A stretch of DNA of 14,892 nt, taken from Lunasporangiospora selenospora (taxonomy: Eukaryota; Mortierellomycota; Mortierellomycetes; Mortierellales; Mortierellaceae). How positions within the stretch are numbered: the first letter of the stretch is position 1; each line of letters opens with the position of its first letter. The stretch spans positions 1-14,892 of the forward strand of contig JAABOA010000451.1 of assembly GCA_015680635.1 (NCBI GenBank). Direction: 5' to 3'. Below the pieces are notes generated by a model. That model searched no databases. It was not told the origin of the DNA and was given only the letters and a program-made list of their open reading frames with translations. A program made the translations under genes and the position numbers. Positions 1-7,516 of this stretch are shown here, in pieces.

Positions 1-180
1 CCGTTAATGACTTGGCTCTCCAAAAAAGATGTATTCTTTCGTTTCTTTCTTCCCTTCCCCCTCTCACCTTCTTGACCACTTAGATCCATCGCCTTCCTCC
101 GTCGTGGGTACTTTTATTTTCTCTTCCGCTTCCTCGACAACCTCTGTCACCCTCGCCTCCCCTCCCCCCATCTTACAGCC

Positions 181-203
181 TGGTTAGCCCGTACAGCTAA
201 CCA
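181..203. repeat. perfect 8-bp inverted repeat (hairpin)
   Basis: TGGTTAGC at 181-188 and GCTAACCA at 196-203 are exact reverse complements around a 7-base loop (ccgtaca). It follows directly after a CT-rich tract ending in cttacag. It could be a chance palindrome or a 3'-UTR hairpin; function unknown. Confidence 0.6.
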
Positions 204-816
204 GAGCAGCGCTGCATGTACCAAACAGAAATACTTGGGAAAAAAAAGAGTGGAGCAAAATAGGGTGGGGAGGTTTTAGTTAAGTGAGGTCCGTGGAGTG
301 GGATGTCTAGTCTAGGTTGTTGTACGATCAGAAAAAAAAAGGTGCTGGAGAGAAGACAATCGAATAAACAAAACAAAAAAAAGAAAGAACCATGGATGCA
401 TATCTTTTTTGGGACAATCTTCAAATTCGAGGGTCCCTGAACTCTGTTCAAGTCATAAATATAGAGTTTAGTGCTTTTTTCTTTTTCTTTTTCTTTTAAT
501 GTTGGTATCACAGACCCAGGCGCGTCGCCTACACAGGCACCTCAGGGATAAATTAGACTTGTGTGCCCCATGGACCAACCTTTTCCTCCTCACACTTGTA
601 CCCTCTTCTTGTTGTTTTTATCCACCTCCGATGTCGACGATAACAGCAAAAATAAAGAGAAGCTCATTCCACCAAAAGGACCCTGTCTGTTTAGATTTTT
701 TTGTGCTCTCTCGTCTTTAATTTTTTTGTTTGTCCCATTTGCCTTGACTCGAGCCTTTGCTTCCTTTTTGCCCTTTTGCTCCAGCTCCATTCTCTTGTTT
801 CTCCGATACTACTACT

Positions 817-831
817 ACACACACACACACA

Positions 832-871
<40 letters not shown>

Positions 872-878
872 CTCTCTC
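817..878. repeat. compound microsatellite (AC)9(TC)17 plus an interrupted TC run
   Basis: An (AC)n run at 817-834 passes without a break into a (TC)n run at 835-868, followed after a gc interruption by a further short TC run. It lies in the 3' flank of SNF2 beyond the candidate polyadenylation signal, so it is probably non-coding. Confidence 0.95.
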
Positions 879-964
879 TGGCTCTAAGTCACCGAATGAG
901 CTTGTTTTATGAACTACCTCAACAAGCGTAGAAATGAGAGACAAAAAAAATAGATGTGAGCTGC

Positions 965-970
965 TTTATT
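965..970 (-). terminator. candidate polyadenylation signal for SNF2
   Basis: The plus strand reads tttatt, so AATAAA on the minus strand, about 315 nt downstream of the SNF2 stop codon. It is the canonical eukaryotic hexamer in a plausible position. A hexamer alone occurs often by chance in AT-rich DNA. Confidence 0.4.
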
Positions 971-1282
971 GGTGTTTGAAAGTAAAAAAGGAAAAAAAAA
1001 GTGCAGAGTAAAGGACAAGCAGGGAAGGGGGCAAAAAAAAATGAGTAAAAAAGAATGATTATCGGAACCCTATCCTTCCGCCCTGCAATCTCTACAAGAG
1101 AACACAAATGAAAACCGAACTGAACAAGAAAAACACAACATATTGACAAGTAAGGGGGAAAGGAAAAGAAAGAAAGAAAGAGAATGCGTGTGAGCGTTAT
1201 TGAATGTGAATAGGATGTTAGTGAGTGGGGGGGGGGTAGTAGGGCCTTGAGAAAAAAAGCCCTTGCATCTGGGGATTCTTTT

Positions 1283-4200
1283 CTACTCGTCATCATCTTC
1301 CTCCTCAGCCTCATCCTCCTCATCCTCATCTTCACTATCAATCCGCTTCTTCGTGTTGGAAAGTGATGACGATCCGTGACCCTTTTGGGCTCCTGACGGA
1401 CCCCGGCTAGCATTTCCGCTGCTAAAGCTGCTTGCCAGTCCCGCATCGCTATCATCACTATCATCCGTTCCCAACGAGTCAATAGCCATGTCATCCTCCT
1501 CGTCATCCTCCTCATCATCCTCCTCATCATCCTCCTCCTCCTCTTCGCGTTCTTCTTTCTTTTGCCTCTTGTGAATATTCTTTGGCTGAGAAGTGGACCG
1601 TGATCCAACACTGCTGCTACGACTATGCTGTCTTCCATGGCCATTGGTCTTTGCTTGGGCCTTGAGCGTAGGTCCCTGTCGGCGATCCTGTGATGCAGCA
1701 TCATCTTCATCCGATTGGGGCGCGGTACGTTTCAAAGTACTATCTTTGGTTGTTCCATTTGATGGCAGCTCACCTCCAGGGCAAAGCTCATCAAACTTTT
1801 CATCAAACACCTCCTGTTGTTTTTGGACCGGAAATCAAAAAAAGAAAGTAAATAGAATCATCAGTGGATATGAGACAGGATCATGATCGACAGTTAAAGC
1901 TTCCTTTCTCTCCTTCCGTAGTAAACGCACCAAAAAAAAAAAAAAAGCAGAAACAACTAAACGGGTTGCCATACCTCCAATCGCTCCGAGTCGACATAGA
2001 CCCAGCTTCCTTCCAAGTTGAACGTACGCGCGTTCTGGAACATTTGATGGAAGTCTTCTTTGAACTGGATAGGAGCCTTGTAGAAGGCAGATCGCATCCT
2101 CTTCTTGATAATATCCATTGCAATTGGAAGCTGGATAATCTGGTAGTACTCGGGGTATTCCTTCTTGCTAGGAAGGTGCAAGAACAACTCGCATCGGCGT
2201 CGAGGCTCATCTTCATCCTCTTCAACTGTGCACTCCTCCACAGCCTTGTAACACAGTTCAAAGACCTTGGTCAAGGCTTTGCGCTCACTCTCACCCAATG
2301 GATCGTGCGTCGTAGCAGCAGCTCCCGAGTCTGACTTTTTACCCTTTCGGTTCTTGGATGAGCTCTTGGCGGCACTGACGGCTGTCTCGGTCGTGGTTTA
2401 ATGCTTTGTTGGACGACTGTCCTGCTTACTCGTCGTGGACTCAACTTCATCTTCATCGTCACGATCCCGGTTACCACCCTTCTTGCCCCTTGAACGGGCA
2501 CCCTTCTTGGGCTCAGGCTCGCTAATCTCCTCAATAGTAGCTGGCGCAGTTGTCGCGGCCTCTTTTATAGCCTTCTTCTCTTCTCTCTTGCGACGACGTT
2601 CAGCCTTCTCGGCGATGACCTCGTTTACGTCCTTGTCCTCATCTTCAAGAGCCTCCAACCACTGCTCCTCAGTTAAACCATCATCATACCGAGTCTCTGT
2701 CCTGACACGTTGACCGCGTCCAAACTCTTCCTCAACCTGTTGGACAGGGTCAAGATCTTCATCGTGAAGATAGACTTCAGGAAGTTCCCATTCCTGAATA
2801 AGACGTTCATACTTGTGGGGTGATCCAGTAGCCTTATGACCCGACTCCTCGACCGTTCGTCGTTCATCATCAAGTTTTCTGAAGACGACCATTTCGTTAT
2901 CCGAACGTGCCACAATCTCGTTCAACTCTTCATCGTTCATATCCTCTTCTTCAATATCGTTCTCTTCCTTATTGTTGTCACTCTCAAGCAAAGATCGCAG
3001 GAACCTTTCCTGTTCCTCGGCAGTACTCTTGTTGTCGAATTTACCGGCCTGAATAACCTTGCCATCAATCTCCAACTTGTACTGTGCTCTTGCCAGAATA
3101 TGCTCTTCGACAGACTTTTCGGTCACAAGACGGAAGATACGGACTTCCTTTGTCTGACCAATACGATGAGCACGATCCTGAGCCTGCAAATCTTGATGAG
3201 GGTTCCAGTCCGAGTCAAAGATAATAACTGTGTCTGCAGTCTGCAAGTTCAGACCGAGACCACCAGCGCGGGTACTGAGCAAGAAGATAAAGTAGGGTGA
3301 ATCTGGAGCATTGAAAGTCTTGAGCATAGCAGATCGATCATCCGACTATAGAAATTGAAAGAGCAAGATATTATAGTGGTAAGTCTCTTGCGCTCCAAAA
3401 ATTTGAAGTGAATGATTAAAGAAAAAAAAATTACCTTAGTAGATCCGTCCAGACGCATGTATCGGTAGTTGCGGTAATGCAAAAAGTCCTCCATAATGTT
3501 CATAATGGCCGTCATCTGGAAGAAGACAAGAACTCTGTGATTGGTAGCATAGAGCTTGGGCAACAGACGATCCAACAGCTCGAACTTTCCAGCAACTCGC
3601 CACAATCCATCGTTGTTGTTCTTGGCAGGGTTGATCATACGTTCAACCTCCTCAAAGACGAAAGGATGGTTGCAAATCTTTCGAAGCTGCATAATCGTGT
3701 TGTTAAGACCCTTGATTCCAGTGCGTCTAGTAACATAGTAGCAGAAATATTTTTTTAGAGTCAATACAAAAGCGGTATGTTGCTGGTACGAAGTACAAAA
3801 TAAAAATAGACATTTGCTCGTTTGTGAAAAGTAATCCACAAGAAACGTACCCTTTTTCGCCTCCTTGAGTAAAGAGCATACCGTGCTTCTTCATCTGGTT
3901 ATAAAGCTTAAGCTGAAGAGTAGACATCTTGCATCGGATAACACGCTCGACCTTATCAGGCAACTCGGATTCGACATCCTTCTTTAGACGACGCAACAAG
4001 AAAGGTCGCAACACCTTGTGTAGACGCTTAATAATCAGCAGCGCCTCTTCTTCGTTCAACTCGATCTTATCCTGACCACCCGTGTTGGCAAAAGGTGTAT
4101 TGAACCATTCATCGAACGACTGTGCAGAGTTGAACACGCGAGGCAAGACCATGTTCAACAAAGCCCACAGTTCGGGGAGGTTGTTTTGAAGAGGAGTACC

Positions 4201-5819
4201 CGTCAAAATAAGGCGGTATCGGGAAGAGTAGTGCTGAGTCAAGGTCACAAAGAGCTTCGAGTTGGCATTCTTGAGACGATGACCCTCATCGATAATCAGG
4301 TACACCCACTTGATCTTGCTGAGGATCGGTCGGTCCTTAATCACATATTCGTAGGTCGTCAACAGGACCTGGAAGTTGCGGTGTCGGATTTCCGTCTGTT
4401 GGATATGCTTACGCTGTGAAGGAACTCCCTTGTACACGACCTTGGTCACCTGAGGCGCCCACTTTTCAAATTCCAGTGTCCAGTTGGTCAGCGTTCTGTA
4501 GGAGAGTTGGTAAACAAGAGAGTTTTTGTCCAAATTAGCACAGTTTAGTTGCGACAAAGTGACAGTTGGAGGACAAGGACAAGGACAAGAAAACTTACGA
4601 AAGTGGCACAAGAATCAAGAATGGGCCGTTTTGTTGCTTGGCCTCAATCAAGAATGTCACCAACGAAATGGTCTGAATGGTTTTACCAAGACCCATCTCG
4701 TCGGCCAAGATACCATTCAAACGATTGTTGTAAAGCGAGGCCATCCACTGAAGACCCTTCAACTGATACTCCTTCAAGGAACCTCCTGTAAGGATTGTTG
4801 GTTGCTTGGAAACCCTCTCCTGGATCTTGTGTGCAATATTGTAGTAGTCGTTGCGCTTGTTCTCATCCTAGAGAGAGAGAGAAATGAAAGTAAAAATGTC
4901 AGTGTCACCAATAGCTGGCCATTCTCCTTGCTCGCACTGCGATAATAATAGCTTGCAAAGTTCCTGTCATAATGCACTACTTACATCGTATGCATATTCG
5001 TTCTCATTATCGTCCATCATCTCAATACCTCCACGGGTAGTTGCATCTGTATGCACCAAGTCGTTCTGCTGAGCAGCAACAGCCTCGGCGAGCGATGTAA
5101 GGTAAGCGTCGGTCTGTTGCAACAGATGCGTAATACGAGTATCCTTAGCCTGGTCAATCAGCTTCATGTACGCCTCTTCATCATCGTTCTTCAAAGCCTT
5201 GAGACGCTCCTTTGAAATACGCTCGATACGCTTAGCCTCCTCCTTCTCAACATGGGCATGGAATTGGAGGACAAGACGACCAAGCTTGTTTTGCTTTCCT
5301 TGCTGAGTGCGATGCCATTGGATCATATCGCGACCATGGTTGACGATGCTCAGCATATAGTCGTGGTGCTTCTGCTTCTCTCTTCCTTCGCGGTCCTGGC
5401 GTTGCTGACGCTCGAGCTTCTCCGTCATCCTGGCTTCACGCAGCGACTGCTTCTTCATACGGCGATAGGCAGCCCTGTCTGTGGAGGTGGCCAGCATCGT
5501 TGCCTTGGACATGCCCTTGATGATTTCTGTGCGGAGCTAATTTTCCCAAGACCAGAGGGAGAGAGGGAGGAACGAGAGAAACAGTGTTGGTGTGAGATTA
5601 TTGTTATAGTAACTTTGTAAAATTTCTCTAGCGATTCACAAATATCAAAAATTGCTTGAGACGCGTCGCCTAGATTGATTGCTCTTTCGTCCTGTTTATC
5701 TGTCTCTCCTTCGTGCTCCTATCCATTTTTTTCTGCCTCCTTTCACCTCAATATCCTACTGCTTTCCATACACCACCTCCTGTCCTCCTCCCCCTCGCCC
5801 TCCCCCTCTCTTCGCCCAC

Positions 5820-5872
<53 letters not shown>

Positions 5873-6916
5873 TTCTTACCTTTCTCTGTCGCTCCAATAG
5901 CCTCAGCGACTTGAGTTCAATAAGTGCCTTGAGCTTAGGTCCCGAAGGCGCCTTATTCTCTTGATCTAACAGTCCCGCCGAGGGGTCAAGGGCATCACTT
6001 GCAATATTGCTTGGCAACTGGTCAAGCTCATCAATCCTATACTTAATCCGGGATCGAAGTCGGCTATCCCGCTCCTGCGCCAACGCATAGGGGTCAATAC
6101 CCGTTGGCAAAATACTTGGAATCAACAAGCGCTGTTGACGCGAGGTATGGACAGCTGTTGGGACAGACTTTTGCAAGTACGAGAATGGAGATGTGTACGC
6201 GTTATAATCCGAGGCCGAAGGAGTTTGTTCCGCCAAATGATGTCGAGCTACATCCACCACCCGTCCAGGAACAGAGGCCGTTGGGTCCTTGGCACTCAGG
6301 GCTTGGTCCACAGATTTGGGCGTAAAGATCGCCTCCTGAAGACCCGATGGCACGGGCATGTTGGCCGAGATGAGTTTAAAGGCAATGATCTGGTATCGCA
6401 GATCCAGCAGTTGGTCTTGCGAGAATGGACTGCCATGGGTTGGGGGTAAAGGGGAAGCCCCCGCGGGTTGTTGCTGCTGAAGTTGTTGAAGTTGTTGCTG
6501 TTGAGCTTGCTGCAGTTGTTGGAACTGTTGTTGTTGCTGTTGCATATAGAGGAGCTGTTGCTGTTGTTGATAGGGCATCATCCCCGGTGCTGGCTGTGGA
6601 GGACGCTGGACATTGCGTTGTGCTGATTGATAGGCACGAAGGACACCCATCAGCTGAGCATATTGGGGATTGGTCACCTCTGAGGCTCCATTAGCCTTCA
6701 TCGTCCTCACGGCCTATCAGATGATGAAAAAGAGGCCAAAAGGCCAGTTCAAACAAAGGAGTTAGCGAGCGTGATTGCGAGATCGAGCCTTCGAAATTTG
6801 AAAGAGATTTAGATAAAATATGAATCACTTACATTCAGGACATTGGTGATTTGGTCCTGCGTGAGATAGGCCACCATCTCTGGGGTGATGGTCTGCAATT
6901 GTGGCGTAGGGTTCAT
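1283..6916 (-). CDS. SNF2: SWI/SNF-RSC family chromatin-remodelling ATPase (Snf2/Sth1/BRG1-like), 9 exons, complete
   Basis: Predicted 1509-aa catalytic subunit of a SWI/SNF or RSC complex, a nuclear DNA translocase that slides or ejects nucleosomes using ATP. Exons by hand: 6833-6916, 5880-6713, 4985-5536, 4599-4867, 3851-4495, 3435-3726, 2430-3345, 1975-2381, 1283-1813. All introns are GT-AG, junction phases agree, and the total is 4530 nt. Domains seen: polyQ about 77-110; QLQ about 124-150 ([18 protein letters not shown]); HSA and post-HSA about 320-460; SNF2 ATPase about 518-800 with Walker A DEMGLGKT at 546-553, DEGH at 649-652 and LTGTPLQNN at 677-685; helicase C with [12 protein letters not shown] from 916 and [11 protein letters not shown] at 946-956; SnAC about 990-1060; bromodomain about 1230-1335 keeping the acetyl-lysine-binding Asn (N1319 in RTFNLEGS); then an Asp/Glu-rich tail. 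The start at 6916 has A at -3 and opens an 84-nt first exon that joins in phase. No GRP-type AT-hook core is visible between SnAC and bromodomain. Whether it is the Snf2 or the Sth1 paralogue cannot be decided here, so the symbol names the family. Family assignment is very secure; the 48-nt intron 7 is the least certain junction. Confidence 0.95.
1490..1555 (-). repeat. Asp/Glu-coding trinucleotide tract in SNF2 C-terminal tail
   Basis: Plus-strand tcatcctcc-type repeats encode an almost uninterrupted acidic run (residues about 1420-1441), right after a basic segment (KRQKKEER) that could be a nuclear localisation signal. A second acidic stretch closes the protein (about 1492-1509). Acidic runs of this sort can bind histones, but that role is inference. 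The repeat structure predicts length polymorphism. Confidence 0.85.
2382..2429 (-). other. 48-nt intron 7 of SNF2, carries an in-frame TAA
   Basis: On the coding strand the interval begins gtaagcagg and ends gagacag. The helicase/SnAC frame and the bromodomain frame are identical on both sides, but the unspliced sequence has a TAA at 2400-2398. Removing this 48-nt GT-AG segment (phase 1, donor A|gtaagc, acceptor acag|CC) restores one open frame. It is the only AG I found downstream of this donor that keeps phase and removes the stop. No clear polypyrimidine tract is visible and the branch-site candidate (cattaaac) is weak. No RNA evidence is available. Confidence 0.72.
5827..5868. repeat. (TC)21 microsatellite in SNF2 intron 2
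   Basis: A pure 42-base TC run on the plus strand, so (GA)21 in the transcript. It starts about 11 nt inside intron 2 (5537-5879), just after the 5' splice site gtaagaagg. Intron 2 is the longest SNF2 intron (343 nt); the rest of it is also pyrimidine-rich on the plus strand. Confidence 0.95.
6348..6428 (-). other. QLQ domain of the SNF2 ATPase
   Basis: Residues about 124-150 of the remodeller read [18 protein letters not shown] and continue to NMPVP, the signature of the QLQ motif found in Snf2/BRG1 subunits. In that family it is a protein-interaction element. It follows directly after the glutamine-rich tract and supports assignment to the SWI/SNF rather than the ISWI or CHD class. Confidence 0.88.
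6468..6569 (-). repeat. polyglutamine-coding CAA/CAG tract in SNF2 N-terminus
   Basis: Plus-strand runs of ttg/ctg encode a Gln-rich stretch (residues about 77-110) interrupted by Leu, Tyr, Met, Phe and Ala, in exon 2 just before QLQ. CAA and CAG codons are mixed. Gln-rich N-termini are common in fungal Snf2 proteins. Such tracts are prone to length variation between strains. Confidence 0.85.
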
Positions 6917-7516
6917 GGTGCAAAGGCTCCGCAGAGGCGCGTCGGGGGGTTGGATTGTTTTGGTGGCAAGGAAACAGGGCAGGGAGGGCTCCGGTCACCT
7001 GGAAACGACAAGGCTGAGCAGCAGCAGAGAGACAGGACAGCGGCAACAGCTGGGACTCTCCGGTAGATGACGGGCGAAAGGGGAAGTAATCTGGCGCTGA
7101 GACGGGAAGGCCAATCGGGCAGTCGGGGGTGGTGGTGGTGAGAGAGTGAGCGAGTGAGTGGGTGAGAGACAGAGAGGGCAGTGATGGCTAGAAGTCAGTC
7201 CTCTGCAGGGCGCCCCAACGGACAGATTATTTCGGTGAAAAAATAAAAAGCGACGTGATCCGTTATTGGCAATTCGATGCAGGCGAAGAGGGACCGGTGT
7301 GTCTCTGTGAAATCCACAAGAAATTGCGCGGAAGGTGGGTGCGAATGCAAGAGCGAGCGGGGAGGAGAAGGGGCTCAAAAAAAAAAAGAAAACTCGAAAA
7401 AAAAAAAGGGTGACGTGTTCTGTTCATTTGGCCGGGATTTAACATTGTAGTATTTCCATTCCATCTATCTTAACAAAAATGCTGGGCAAAGTACTTTCCT
7501 CCTCCTCAACTCCTGA
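6917..7516 (-). promoter_or_regulatory. intergenic region: SNF2 promoter/5' leader and 3' end of the forkhead-like gene
   Basis: This 600-bp gap separates the SNF2 ATG from the stop of the upstream gene. Plus-strand contents: a GC-rich leader next to the ATG, purine-rich DNA with a ggtggtggtggtg run at 7129-7141, CCAAT at 7111-7115 (plus) and at 7265-7269 (minus, as attgg), and two A tracts around 7377-7407 flanking aaactcg. A TGACGTGT motif at 7411-7418 resembles a bZIP/CRE half site. No TATA box is obvious. Motif matches are by eye and individually weak. Confidence 0.5.

Larger units (their letters stand above)
1..1282. other. intergenic left flank; 3' region of SNF2 and possibly of a plus-strand neighbour
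   Basis: No convincing gene is contained here. The interval has long CT-rich (30-180) and T/A-rich (240-500, 940-1200) stretches, a hairpin at 181-203, a compound microsatellite at 817-880 and a G run near 1228-1236. Open frames in it are products of simple repeats, such as Leu-Ser runs from the TC repeat. A possible last exon of a plus-strand gene at 1-279 is treated as a finding. Confidence 0.6.

Noticed and set aside
499-944. Open frames on both strands around the TC microsatellite
   Set aside because: They translate as Leu-Ser, Thr-His or Arg-Glu repeats dictated by the dinucleotide run and have no domain or splice support.
919-1710. 263-codon minus-strand frame rich in Arg-Met repeats
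   Set aside because: It is the shifted reading of the acidic SNF2 tail repeat followed by 3'-UTR sequence; the true frame continues from the bromodomain exon.
2398-2400. In-frame TAA suggesting SNF2 is broken or is two genes
   Set aside because: The same frame resumes immediately, the lost part is a complete bromodomain exon, and a phase-correct GT-AG intron removes the stop. An intron is simpler than a pseudogene with all other sites intact.
5658-5668. ACGCGT (MluI cell-cycle box) in SNF2 intron 2
   Set aside because: A single six-base match inside a transcribed intron, far from the start codon; expected by chance at this length of sequence.
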